The notes under the pieces: model-generated | Databases searched by the model: none | Told to the model about the DNA's origin: nothing | Seen by the model: the letters and a program-made list of their open reading frames with translations, nothing else | Position numbers and translations under genes: made by a program | NCBI RefSeq assembly: GCF_030687895.1 | Contig: NZ_CP117452.1 | Span: 1,567,501 to 1,631,500, forward strand | Reading direction: 5' to 3' | DNA: 64,000 nucleotides | Source of the DNA: Pseudomonas sp. FP198 | GTDB lineage: Bacteria > Pseudomonadota > Gammaproteobacteria > Pseudomonadales > Pseudomonadaceae | Shown: positions 42,205 through 50,617 of the stretch, piece by piece | Layout: each line of letters opens with the position of its first letter | How positions within the stretch are numbered: the first letter of the stretch is position 1

Positions 42205-43377
42205 TCAGCGCAGGGCGGTCTGCGCGCAGGGGCTCGTCGCGCCACGTCTGGCGGGCCGCAGCAACAGCCCGCCGGCCAACAGCAGGCCGCTGCCGGCGAC
42301 GATCAGTGCCGGTTGCAGACCGCCACTGAAATGGCTGCTCAGTGCCGCCAGCAGGGGACCGCTGAGCTGGCCGATGGCAAAACACGCGGTCAGCAGGCCG
42401 ATGTTGCGCTGGGTCGCGTGAGGTGCCAGTTCCCGGGCACGCATCACCATCAGTTGCATGCAGGCGAGGAACGGCGCGCCACAGAGAAACACGCCCAAGG
42501 CCAGGCCCGTGCCGCTGCCCAGCAGGCAGGCAAACACGCCAGCGGCTTGCAGCCACAACGTCGCCATCAGCCAGCGACTGGTGGTGTTCGGGTTCGGCCG
42601 GCGCAGGCTCACCAGCAGCACACCGGTGGCGGCGGCGAGGCCGAAGCAGGGCCAGAACAGGTCTGCCTGCCATTGCCCGTGAAATTGCGCCGAAGCCATC
42701 TGCGACAGAAACGTGGCTGGAATGATGTAGCCCACGCCATACAAGGCGTAGACCACGCAGAGACGGGCGATGCCGCTGTTGCCGGAAGTGACGACTGGCG
42801 CTGCGAGGGTGGCCGCCGGCGCGGGTTTTGGCAGGGCCGGCAGGATGACCAACAGCATCAGCAGCGCCGCGCCGGCATACACCAGCCACAAGGTGGCGGA
42901 TGTCTGGCCCAACAGGTTCGAGCCAAGCGCCAGCAAGCCTGTGAGAAAAATCCCCATGCCCGGCCCGGCAAATACCAACGCGCCCAGCCGAGGTCGTCCC
43001 GCTGCCGCCGCCAGGGGTTGGCTCAACGCGGTGATCATCACCATCACCCAGGCGCTCGCCACGCCGGTGCCGAAGCGCAGCGCCAGGTGCGGCCAGAAGC
43101 CCCAGGCCCAGAACGACGCCAGCGTCAGCAGCACGCATAACCACAGGCCGCCCAACAGCCGTCGCTGCACCTGTTCGGCGCGACGGGCGAACATGGCGTC
43201 CAGCGCGCCAAGGAAGTAACCCAGGTAGTTGGCGGCGGCAATCAGACCGGCGGCGGTCAAGTCCATCTGACCTTCGCCGATCAAATGAGGTAACTGCGGT
43301 GTAAGGGCGAAGCGGCCGATGCCCATGGCCATCATCAAGGCAATGAAGCTGGCGAGCAGGCGAATCAAGGGCGACAT
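42205..43377 (-). CDS. YbfB/YjiJ-family MFS transporter
   Basis: 390 residues, about 12 helices. LLASFIALMMAMGIGRFALTPQLPHLI and ANYLGYFLGALDAM are diagnostic for the YbfB/YjiJ family. Divergent from a LysR gene with a palindromic site in the 103-bp gap, so probably its target. Substrate unknown. Confidence 0.88.
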   Translation of the reverse strand: MSPLIRLLASFIALMMAMGIGRFALTPQLPHLIGEGQMDLTAAGLIAAANYLGYFLGALDAMFARRAEQVQRRLLGGLWLCVLLTLASFWAWGFWPHLALRFGTGVASAWVMVMITALSQPLAAAAGRPRLGALVFAGPGMGIFLTGLLALGSNLLGQTSATLWLVYAGAALLMLLVILPALPKPAPAATLAAPVVTSGNSGIARLCVVYALYGVGYIIPATFLSQMASAQFHGQWQADLFWPCFGLAAATGVLLVSLRRPNPNTTSRWLMATLWLQAAGVFACLLGSGTGLALGVFLCGAPFLACMQLMVMRARELAPHATQRNIGLLTACFAIGQLSGPLLAALSSHFSGGLQPALIVAGSGLLLAGGLLLRPARRGATSPCAQTALR

Positions 43378-43429
43378 GGTCGATCTCCGGCGTCGAGGTG
43401 ATTGACCGTCAGGCTAGAACCGATTGACT

Positions 43430-43444
43430 TTCATTAAAAATGAA
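43430..43444. promoter_or_regulatory. Candidate LysR operator (T-N11-A)
   Basis: Perfect palindrome TTCATTaaaAATGAA, fitting the T-N11-A rule for LysR sites. 36 bp before the LysR start and 52 bp before the divergent MFS start. Confidence 0.5.
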
Positions 43445-43480
43445 TAATAGTGAGCAACTTGTTCTTTTTTGGAGAAGGTC

Positions 43481-44374
43481 GTGGAGTTCAGCCAGTTACG
43501 GATTTTCCAGGCCGTGGCCGAGGAAGGTTCCATCACCCGCGCGGCCGAGCGCTTGCACCGGGTGCCATCGAACCTCTCGACCCGGCTCAAGCAGCTCGAG
43601 GAGCAGCTGGGCGTGGATCTTTTCCTGCGCGAGCGTCAGCGGTTGCAGTTGTCGCCTGCGGGTAAAGTCCTGTTGGACTACGCGACCAAGCTGTTCGCCC
43701 TGCATGACGAAGCCCACGCGGCGGTGCAGGGCGGCCAGCCGGCCGGGGATTTTGTGTTGGGCACGATGTACAGCACGGCGGCGACCCACTTGCCGGACTT
43801 GTTGGCGGCTTACCACCGGGCCTACCCGGCGGTGAACCTGCAAGTGCAATCGGGGCCGAGTGGAGAATTGCTCGAAGGCCTGCTCACCAATCGCCTCGAT
43901 GCGGCGCTGGTGGACGGTCCGCTGGAGCTGGCCGGGCTGGATGGCGTGCCGTTGTGCGACGAGCGGCTGGTGTTGATCACCGAGGCCGACCACCCGCCGG
44001 TGGGCAGCGCGCTGGACGTGCAAGGTCGCGCGGTATTTACCTTCCGGCGTGGCTGTTCCTACCGGATGCGCTTGGAAGCCTGGTTCGCCCACGATCATGC
44101 GACCATGGGGCGGGCGATGGAGATCGAGTCGTACCAGGGGATGCTGGCCTGTGTGATTGCCGGCTCCGGAGTGGCGCTGATGTCCGAGTCGATGCTCGCC
44201 AGCCTGCCGGGGCGGGAACGGGTAAGTGTGCATGCGTTGGCCGAGCCGTTTGCCAGCGCGACGACGTGGTTGATGTGGCGCAAAGGCATGGTCGGCGCCA
44301 ACCTGAACGCCTGGATCGAGTTGCAGCAACAAGCGTGGCCGCGGGCGCCAATGATCACGGCGCAATCGGCTTGA
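43481..44374 (+). CDS. LysR-family regulator
   Basis: 297 residues from GTG 43481 (GGAG six bases upstream); a TTG four codons earlier is less likely. N-terminal LysR helix-turn-helix (FQAVAEEGSITRAAERLHRVPSNLSTRLKQLEEQLG), then the substrate-binding domain. Resembles PtxR/PtrR-type regulators. Likely regulates the divergent YbfB/YjiJ transporter and itself. Confidence 0.9.
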   Translation: MEFSQLRIFQAVAEEGSITRAAERLHRVPSNLSTRLKQLEEQLGVDLFLRERQRLQLSPAGKVLLDYATKLFALHDEAHAAVQGGQPAGDFVLGTMYSTAATHLPDLLAAYHRAYPAVNLQVQSGPSGELLEGLLTNRLDAALVDGPLELAGLDGVPLCDERLVLITEADHPPVGSALDVQGRAVFTFRRGCSYRMRLEAWFAHDHATMGRAMEIESYQGMLACVIAGSGVALMSESMLASLPGRERVSVHALAEPFASATTWLMWRKGMVGANLNAWIELQQQAWPRAPMITAQSA

Positions 44375-44385
44375 ACTCCCTGCGT

Positions 44386-44399
44386 GGGATTTGGATCAA
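44386..44399 (+). promoter_or_regulatory. Degenerate Anr/FNR-type site
   Basis: GGGAT-N4-ATCAA against the consensus TTGAT-N4-ATCAA: a perfect right half and a 3/5 left half. 115 bp upstream of the PA1414-type gene. Function inferred from the oxygen regulation of that gene in P. aeruginosa. Confidence 0.35.
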
Positions 44400-44513
44400 T
44401 TCAGTAACAGATCATTGCAATCTGTAACGAGCATTGCGTAGGACTTCGGACTATTATCAGTGCGAAGGGGCCACAGAAATCTGCCGCTCGCACCACCCTG
44501 AGGGGGCACCACG

Positions 44514-44642
44514 ATGAAAGAGAAAATCCAGAACTGGCTTCACGACTTGGGTGTCGCGCTCGGCCTGATCGAACCGCCCATGCAGCCGATCCCGATCCGC
44601 ACCGACGACGAGCAACGCCGCCGCCAACCGCGCCGCCGGTAA
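44514..44642 (+). CDS. PA1414-family microprotein
   Basis: 42 residues: MKEKIQNWLHDLGVALGLIE, then a Pro-rich middle and a strongly basic end (EQRRRQPRRR). It matches my memory of the PA1414 family, found beside PA1415-PA1422 in P. aeruginosa, and here too the gbu block follows. The helix followed by a polybasic tail could bind RNA or membrane. In P. aeruginosa the PA1414 locus is strongly induced at low oxygen and has been reported to yield a small regulatory RNA (SicX). GAGGGGG sits about ten bases before the ATG. A very strong terminator follows. Confidence 0.8.
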   Translation: MKEKIQNWLHDLGVALGLIEPPMQPIPIRTDDEQRRRQPRRR

Positions 44643-44658
44643 ACCCACTTTTTTGGAG

Positions 44659-44714
44659 AGATCGCAGTCTCGGCCCGTTTCAATTGAAACGGGCCGAGAC
44701 TGCGATCTTTTTTT
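44659..44714 (+). terminator. Very long perfect terminator hairpin
   Basis: A 25-bp perfect inverted repeat with no spare loop (arms 44659-44683 and 44684-44708, centre CAATTG) followed by seven T. 17 bp after the PA1414-type stop codon. Unusually strong for a 42-codon gene, suiting a stable small transcript. Confidence 0.92.
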
Positions 44715-44734
44715 ATTTGTGTCATGAGCCCTCC

Positions 44735-44859
44735 TATGGCGAGGGAGCTTGCTCCCGCTGGCCTGCGCAGCGGGCCCCGGCGTCACGTCTGACACACTGT
44801 GGTGATAGGTGCATTTTGGGGCTGCTGCGCAGCCCAGCGGGAGCAAGCTCCCTCGCCAC
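44735..44859. repeat. REP pair, family B
   Basis: Inverted family B copies; the left starts TATGGCGAGG, one base off the consensus. Between the micro-gene and the convergent SSS transporter. Confidence 0.88.
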
Positions 44860-44933
44860 GGGGATCGATTTGGCAAAAAAAGGGGCATGGCCGCCGACGC
44901 CATACCCCTCGAAGAAAACTCTCAGCTACTTGA

Positions 44934-46322
44934 TCAAACCGCCTTGGCCACCACCTCCGACCGTGGCGACAGCAGGCTCACCACCACGAAGCTCACCAAC
45001 GCCACGCTCAGGCTGTAGTAGATCGGCGTGTTCGCATCCAGGCCGTCCTTGAACATGAAGAACAGCGCGGTGACGAAGCCCAGCGACATGCTGGTGATCG
45101 CGCCGGCGGTGGTCGCGCGTTTCCAGTAGATCGCCCCGATCAGCGGGATCAGCATGCCGCCGACCAGCAGGTTGTAGGCCAGTGTCAGGGCGCTGATCAC
45201 ATCGCTGACGACCAAGGCGATCGCCAAGACCACCGCGCCCAGCAGCAGGGTCGCGATACGGTTTTCGTGAACGTCGCCGTCGCCGCTTTCACGGCCCTGG
45301 CGCAAGCGGGGCAGCAAGTCCTGGACCACCGTGGTGGATGCCGCGAGCAGGCCCGCAGCGGCGGTGGACATCAATGCCGCTAACGCGGCTGCGATCACCA
45401 GGCCACGAATGCCGTTGGGCAGGCTGGTCTGCACCACGCTGGCGAAGGCGTTGTTGACGTTTTCCAGGTCCGGCAGCAAGACCTTGGCGGCCATGCCGAT
45501 CAGCGCACCGGCCAGGCCGTAGAGCACGCAATACAGGCCGGCCGCGGTACCGGCGACTTTCGCCACGCCTTCGCTGCGGGCAGTGAACACCCGTTGCCAG
45601 ATGTCCTGGCCGATGAAGATGCCGAAGAAGTAGATCAGGAAGTAGGTGAGGATGGTGTCCCAGCCGATGGCGGTGAAATCGAAATAACGCGCCGGCAAAG
45701 CCGCCACCATTGCATCCCAACCGCCGGCATCGACGATCGACATGGGCATCAGCAAGAACACCAGGCCGATGGTCATGATCAGGAACTGGACGATGTCGGT
45801 CAGGGTCAGCGACCACATGCCGCCGATTGTGGAATAAAGAACCACCACGCCGCCGCCCACCAGGATCGACACCCAGAAGGGCAGGCCGAACAACACCTGC
45901 ATGACCGTGCCGATGGCGATGGTCGAGGTGGCGCCGATCATCAGCGCATAGACCAGCATGATCACCGCGCTGGCGTGGCGCGCGGCCGGGTTGTAGCGGC
46001 GCTCCAGCACTTGGGTCACGGTGTAGATCTTCAGCTTGAGCAACGGCTTGGCAAGGAACAGGCTCAGCCCGACGATGCCCAGGCCGATGGCGCCGCACAA
46101 CCAGAACCCGGAAATGCCGTGGACATAACCCAGACGCACGGTGCCGATAGTCGACGCGCCGCCCAGCACAGTGGCGGCCATGGTGCCCAGATAAAAGCCC
46201 GGACCGAGGTTGCGCCCGGCGACGAGGTAGTCGTCGCGGGTCTTGGCGCGGCGCATGCCGTACCAGCCCAGGGCGATCATGCCGGTGGCGTAGATGAGAA
46301 CGACGATTAAATCCAAGGCCAT
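44934..46322 (-). CDS. Sodium:solute symporter (SSS family), gbu block
   Basis: 462 residues, about 13 helices. TRDDYLVAGRNLGPGFYLGTMAATVLGGASTIGTVRLGY is the SSS core, and ALAALMSTAAAGLLAASTTVVQD is the conserved sodium-site helix 8. Same position as PAO1 PA1418, downstream of an NCS1 transporter and gbuA. Probably imports a guanidino compound or related amine with sodium; substrate inferred from context only. Confidence 0.88.
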   Translation of the reverse strand: MALDLIVVLIYATGMIALGWYGMRRAKTRDDYLVAGRNLGPGFYLGTMAATVLGGASTIGTVRLGYVHGISGFWLCGAIGLGIVGLSLFLAKPLLKLKIYTVTQVLERRYNPAARHASAVIMLVYALMIGATSTIAIGTVMQVLFGLPFWVSILVGGGVVVLYSTIGGMWSLTLTDIVQFLIMTIGLVFLLMPMSIVDAGGWDAMVAALPARYFDFTAIGWDTILTYFLIYFFGIFIGQDIWQRVFTARSEGVAKVAGTAAGLYCVLYGLAGALIGMAAKVLLPDLENVNNAFASVVQTSLPNGIRGLVIAAALAALMSTAAAGLLAASTTVVQDLLPRLRQGRESGDGDVHENRIATLLLGAVVLAIALVVSDVISALTLAYNLLVGGMLIPLIGAIYWKRATTAGAITSMSLGFVTALFFMFKDGLDANTPIYYSLSVALVSFVVVSLLSPRSEVVAKAV

Positions 46323-46374
46323 GATGGCGTGTCTCCGGTTCTATTTTTATAGGAAGTCGGGTGGGTTGCAGTTT

Positions 46375-46504
46375 GTGGCGAGGGGATTTATCCCCGCTGG
46401 AGCGCGAAGCGGTCCCAAACCGCGACGCCCCGGTCTATCAGGCAGATTGAGCTGACTGTTTTGGGGCTGCTTCACAGCCCAGCGGGGATAAATCCCCTCG
46501 CCAC
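46375..46504. repeat. REP pair, family C, overlapping the NCS1 3' end
   Basis: Inverted family C pair. Its upper half (46438-46504) is read as the last codons of the NCS1 transporter. Confidence 0.9.
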
Positions 46505-47955
46505 TCCTGCGGCCCATACACCGCCGCCGGTTCCGGAAACAGCCCGAGCAACAGCAGGTACACCACCGAGGCCAGGCCCAGGGTCACCGGCAGGCTGATG
46601 TCGATGCCACCGGCCAGCTCTCCCAACGGCCCGACGAATTGCCCCGGCAGGTTGACGAAGCACAGTCCCACCAGTGCGCTGGGAATCCACGCCCCCAGGC
46701 CGCGCCAGTTCCAGCCATGGCTGAACCAGTAGCGCCCGCCGGTTTCGCCACGGGTGAACACTTGCAGGTCGTCCGGGCAGTAGAAGCCGCGGCGCACCAG
46801 CAGGCCGATGATCATGATCACCATCCACGGCGTGGTGCAGGTGATGATCAGCACGGCGAAGGTCGAGACGCTCTGCACCAGGTTCGCGGCGAAGCGACCG
46901 ATGAAGATGAAGGCGATCGACAGCACGCCGATCAGCAGCGTCGCCTTGACCCGCGACAGCAGCCGTGGGAACACACTGGACATGTCCAGCCCGGTGCCAT
47001 ACAGCGAGGTGGTGCCGGTGGACATGCCGCCGATCACCGCGATCAGGCATACCGGCAGGAAGAACCAGCCCGGCGATACCGCCAGCAGGCCGCCCACGTA
47101 GTTGTTCGCGGCGATGTAGTCCGGCGCCTTGATCGCGACGATGGTGGCCGTGGCAAGGCCGAACAGGAACGGGATCAGCGTGGCCAATTGAGCGGCGATG
47201 ACCGCCAGCATGATGCGTGGCTTGGGCGTGTTGCGCGGGATGTAGCGCGACCAGTCGCCGAGGAACGCGCCGAAGGAAATCGGGTTGCTCATGGCTACCA
47301 GCGCCGCGCCGATGAAGGCGGCGTAAAAGCCCGGCTGGCCGAGGCTGACCGTGCCGGCGAACTGGCTGTCGAAGCTCGGCGCGAAGGCGAAGATGCCCAG
47401 CAGGAACAACAGGCTGGCGGCCCACACGGCGATGCGGTTGACCCACAGCATGAAACGAAAGCCGTAGATGCACACCGTCAATACCAGCAGGGCAAACAGG
47501 CCGTAGGCCAGGCCCAGGCTCAGGTCGGTTTCCGGTACGCCGACCAGTCGCTTGGCGCCGCCGATCAGCGCATCGCCCGAGCTCCACACCGACAGCGAGA
47601 AGAACGCGATAGCGGTCAGCAGCGACAGGAACGAGCCGACGATTCGCCCATGGACGCCAAAATGCGCGCCCGAGGACACGGCGTTGTTGGTGCCGTTGAG
47701 CGGGCCGAACAGGCCCATCGGCGCGAGGATGATCGAACCGACCAGTACCCCCAGCACTATCGCCCAGACCCCAGCCTGGAATGACAGCCCGAACAGCACC
47801 GGAAAACTGCCGAGCACCGCGGTGGCAAAGGTGTTGGCGCCGCCGAAGATCAGTCGAAACAGATCCCCCGGGCCGGCGGTTCGTTCGTGGTCGGGGATCT
47901 GTTCGACCCCGTTGGTTTCAATGTGCGTAAGGCTTTTATCGTTATTGTTATTCAT
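46438..47955 (-). CDS. NCS1-family transporter (cytosine/purine permease type), gbu block
   Basis: 505 residues, 12 helices. GGANTFATAVLGSFPVLFGLSFQAG and FGPLNGTNNAVSSGAHFGV are NCS1 blocks, as is MSNPISFGAFLGDWSRYIP. Corresponds in position to PAO1 PA1419. The last 21 residues (from WRGDLSPLGCEAAPK) are encoded by a REP copy and are probably not part of the original protein. It shares a strand with gbuA and the SnoaL-like gene upstream and the SSS gene downstream. Substrate unknown; an amine or guanidino compound or a purine breakdown product is plausible. Confidence 0.88.
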   Translation of the reverse strand: MNNNNDKSLTHIETNGVEQIPDHERTAGPGDLFRLIFGGANTFATAVLGSFPVLFGLSFQAGVWAIVLGVLVGSIILAPMGLFGPLNGTNNAVSSGAHFGVHGRIVGSFLSLLTAIAFFSLSVWSSGDALIGGAKRLVGVPETDLSLGLAYGLFALLVLTVCIYGFRFMLWVNRIAVWAASLLFLLGIFAFAPSFDSQFAGTVSLGQPGFYAAFIGAALVAMSNPISFGAFLGDWSRYIPRNTPKPRIMLAVIAAQLATLIPFLFGLATATIVAIKAPDYIAANNYVGGLLAVSPGWFFLPVCLIAVIGGMSTGTTSLYGTGLDMSSVFPRLLSRVKATLLIGVLSIAFIFIGRFAANLVQSVSTFAVLIITCTTPWMVIMIIGLLVRRGFYCPDDLQVFTRGETGGRYWFSHGWNWRGLGAWIPSALVGLCFVNLPGQFVGPLGELAGGIDISLPVTLGLASVVYLLLLGLFPEPAAVYGPQEWRGDLSPLGCEAAPKQSAQSA

Positions 47956-48009
47956 GATCTGCTCCGATCATCGAGGCGCGTTCATCGGATGTGAACGTCG
48001 CCTGTTTGG

Positions 48010-48417
48010 CTAAGGGGGTGGCAGCCCTTCCGGCATTGCGGACAAATGTTCATGACAGGCCAGCCATAGGCCTTGTTGTTCTTGGCGAAACACGATGGTT
48101 TCGCGCTCCTGGCTAAAGTGCAGCTCCCCTTGCATGCGCAGCTCGGTGGCCACGTCATGGATGAAAATCGCCACGTCCCCTTGCAGGCTGACGAAGGCGT
48201 TGCTTGAGGTGCAACGCAGCACCTCGAAGCCATCCTCGGCGCGCCAACGGTCCCACAAGGCCTGGTAGGCCTCGCGTGACAGCAGCGGCTGTTCGAGGGT
48301 GTAGAACACGAAGCTCGCATCGGCGCTGAATGCGCCGAAGTAAGCCTCGCGGTCATTACGGGCAAAGGCCGATACCAGCTCGGCGGCGGCCTTGAGAACC
48401 TGATCTCGATGGCTCAT
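48010..48417 (-). CDS. SnoaL/NTF2-like protein in gbu operon
   Basis: 135 residues. NTF2-like (SnoaL_3/DUF4440) alpha+beta cone: helical start AAAELVSAFARNDREAYFGAFSADASFVFY, then strands GDVAIFIHDVATELRMQGELHFSQERETIVFR. Starts nine bases after the gbuA stop, so co-transcribed (PAO1 PA1420 position). No catalytic residues are obvious; it may bind a small ligand. Confidence 0.85.
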   Translation of the reverse strand: MSHRDQVLKAAAELVSAFARNDREAYFGAFSADASFVFYTLEQPLLSREAYQALWDRWRAEDGFEVLRCTSSNAFVSLQGDVAIFIHDVATELRMQGELHFSQERETIVFRQEQQGLWLACHEHLSAMPEGLPPP

Positions 48418-48426
48418 GGCGGCGCC

Positions 48427-49377
48427 TCAGCGATGAACCACGCCGGGCAGTACGCAGAGCATCTCGTACAGCAGGTTGGCGCCCAGCAGCGAGGTGTTGC
48501 CGGTGGTGTCGTACGGCGGCGAAACTTCTACCAGATCGCAACCGACCAGGTCGAGGCCCTGGCAGCCACGGACGATCTCGATCGCCTGGATGGTGGTCAG
48601 GCCGCCGATTTCCGGGGTACCGGTGCCCGGCGCCCAGGCCGGATCGATGCCGTCGATGTCGAAGCTCAGGTACACCGGGCCGCCGCCGACTTTCTCGCGC
48701 ACTTCGGCCATCAGCGGGGCCAGGGATTTATGCCAGCACTCTTCGGCCTGGACCACACGGAAACCCTGGTTGCGGCTCCAGTTGAAATCCTCGGCGGTAT
48801 AACCCTGGGCGCGCAGGCCGATCTGCACCACGCGATCGCAGTCGAGCAGGCCTTCTTCCACGGCGCGGCGGAAGGTGGTGCCGTGGGCGATTTTCTCGCC
48901 GAACATGTGATCGTTCACATCAGCGTGGGCGTCGATGTGCACGAGGCCGACCTTGCCGTGTTTCTTGTGGATCGCCCGCAGGATCGGCAGGGTGATGGTG
49001 TGGTCGCCGCCCAGGGTCAGGGGGATGACGTTATGTTCGAGGATCTTGTGGTACGACTCTTCGATGATCCGCACCGCGTCGAGCAGGTTGAAGGTATTGA
49101 TTGCCACGTCGCCAATGTCCGCCACCGACAGCGAGTCGAACGGCGCGGCACCGGTGGCCATGTTGTAGGGACGGATCATCACGGATTCGGCGCGGATCTC
49201 GCGGGGCCCGAAGCGGGTACCGGCGCGCAGCGAGGTGCCGATGTCCAGTGGCACGCCGACAAAGGCTGCGTCCAGGCCGGCGGCGGTGGGCAAATGGGGC
49301 AGGCGCATCATGGTGGCGATGCCGCCGAAGCGCGGCATTTCGTTGCCGCCCAGTGGTTGGTGAAGAATCTTGTCCAC
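48427..49377 (-). CDS. gbuA: Guanidinobutyrase GbuA
   Basis: 316 residues from GTG 49377 (GAGG eight bases upstream). Ureohydrolase family with all manganese ligands: GGDHTIT, DAHADVND, SFDIDGIDPAWAPGTGTPE. The N-terminal QPLGGNEMPRFGGIATMMRLPHL is characteristic of Pseudomonas GbuA rather than agmatinase SpeB or arginase. It hydrolyses 4-guanidinobutyrate to 4-aminobutyrate and urea in arginine dehydrogenase-type catabolism. Divergent gbuR and downstream transporters agree with PAO1 PA1418-PA1422. Confidence 0.92.
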   Translation of the reverse strand: MDKILHQPLGGNEMPRFGGIATMMRLPHLPTAAGLDAAFVGVPLDIGTSLRAGTRFGPREIRAESVMIRPYNMATGAAPFDSLSVADIGDVAINTFNLLDAVRIIEESYHKILEHNVIPLTLGGDHTITLPILRAIHKKHGKVGLVHIDAHADVNDHMFGEKIAHGTTFRRAVEEGLLDCDRVVQIGLRAQGYTAEDFNWSRNQGFRVVQAEECWHKSLAPLMAEVREKVGGGPVYLSFDIDGIDPAWAPGTGTPEIGGLTTIQAIEIVRGCQGLDLVGCDLVEVSPPYDTTGNTSLLGANLLYEMLCVLPGVVHR

Positions 49378-49462
49378 GGGTAGGGCCTCATCGTTTGTTT
49401 TATTTATCAGGGGCCGATTCTGCGAAAAGCCTTCGCCGTGAAGAATCGCTGGCGGCAAATAC

Positions 49463-49486
49463 TTAGTTCAGATTTTTCTAAACTAA
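49463..49486. promoter_or_regulatory. Candidate GbuR operator
   Basis: Inverted repeat TTAGTT-N12-AACTAA in an AT-rich patch 86-109 bp upstream of gbuA, a usual place for a LysR activator site. A REP pair separates it from gbuR. Confidence 0.5.
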
Positions 49487-49545
49487 TGCGAGACGGGGCG
49501 ATAGACTCCGCAGCAGCGCAATCCTGGGGCAGACGATTAAGCCCT

Positions 49546-49676
49546 GTGGCGAGGGAGCTTGCTCCCGCTCGATGGCGCAGCCATCGCAAAACCAGCCAAC
49601 GCGGTCTGCCTGATACATCGAGGTGAAAGGGCTTGGGGCCGCTTCGCAGCCCAGCGGGAGCAAGCTCCCTCGCCAC
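49546..49676. repeat. REP pair, family B, between gbuA and gbuR
   Basis: Inverted family B copies within the divergent promoter region, between the candidate operator and the gbuR start. Confidence 0.9.
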
Positions 49677-49721
49677 AAAAGCACGGCAGGCTCTGTATAT
49701 GTGTGATCTGGAGATACCCCG

Positions 49722-50615
49722 ATGGCCAACGCTCTACCCGACCTGAAACTGCTGCGCATTTTTGTCAGCGTGGTCCGGCACCAGGGGTTTGCCAATGCCC
49801 AGCATGAGCTCAATCTTTCCACGTCGGCGATCAGCACCTACATGAGCCAACTCGAATCGGCCCTGGGCCTGGTGCTCTGTCATCGCGGGCGGGGCGGGTT
49901 CAGCCTGACCAGCAAAGGCGAGCTGTTCCATCAGGAAACCCTGCGCCTGTTGGGCGAGCTCGAAGGCTTCGAGCAATACGCCGCTGCGCTCAAGGGCGAA
50001 TTGCGCGGCACGCTGAACCTGGGCGTGATCGACTCGACGGTCAGCGACAAGGCATTGCCGTTCGCCGAAGCCATCGGCGCCTACAGCCAGGAGCACCCGG
50101 CGGTGCATTTGCACCTGTCGGTCATGAGCCCCTACGAGTTGCAACTCGGCGTGCAGGACAATCGCCTAGACCTGGCCATCGGCGCGTTTTCCACACGCAT
50201 GAGCGGACTGGTCTATATGCCGCTGTACCGCGAGCAGCACTGGTTGTATTGCAGCAACCGGCATCCGTTATTCAACGAACGGCGCATCCCTGAGCAACTC
50301 ATTACCCAGCAGCGTATGGTCGGGCGCGGTTACTGGAGCCAGGCCGAACTAGCGCGCCACGGCTTCAAGCACAGCGCGGCGACGGTAGAAAGTATGGAAG
50401 CGCAATTGATCCTGGTGCTGTCCGGCGCCTACGTCGGTTACCTGCCCGAGCACTACGCCCAGGCCTGGGTCGACAAGGGCGATCTGCGCGTGCTGCTGCC
50501 GGCGACCTTTGGTTATCAGGCGCCGTTTTCGATGATCGTGCGCCGTGGCCGCAGCCGCGAGCCGCTGATCCAGACCTTCCGTGATCTGCTCAAAGCTCAA
50601 CTGAACCAGGCCTGA
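49722..50615 (+). CDS. gbuR: LysR-family regulator GbuR
   Basis: 297 residues. LysR helix-turn-helix FVSVVRHQGFANAQHELNLSTSAISTYMSQLESALG and a LysR effector domain. Divergent from gbuA as in P. aeruginosa, where GbuR activates gbuA in response to 4-guanidinobutyrate. GGAG nine bases before ATG. Named by synteny and family. Confidence 0.82.
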   Translation: MANALPDLKLLRIFVSVVRHQGFANAQHELNLSTSAISTYMSQLESALGLVLCHRGRGGFSLTSKGELFHQETLRLLGELEGFEQYAAALKGELRGTLNLGVIDSTVSDKALPFAEAIGAYSQEHPAVHLHLSVMSPYELQLGVQDNRLDLAIGAFSTRMSGLVYMPLYREQHWLYCSNRHPLFNERRIPEQLITQQRMVGRGYWSQAELARHGFKHSAATVESMEAQLILVLSGAYVGYLPEHYAQAWVDKGDLRVLLPATFGYQAPFSMIVRRGRSREPLIQTFRDLLKAQLNQA

Positions 50616-50617
50616 CC

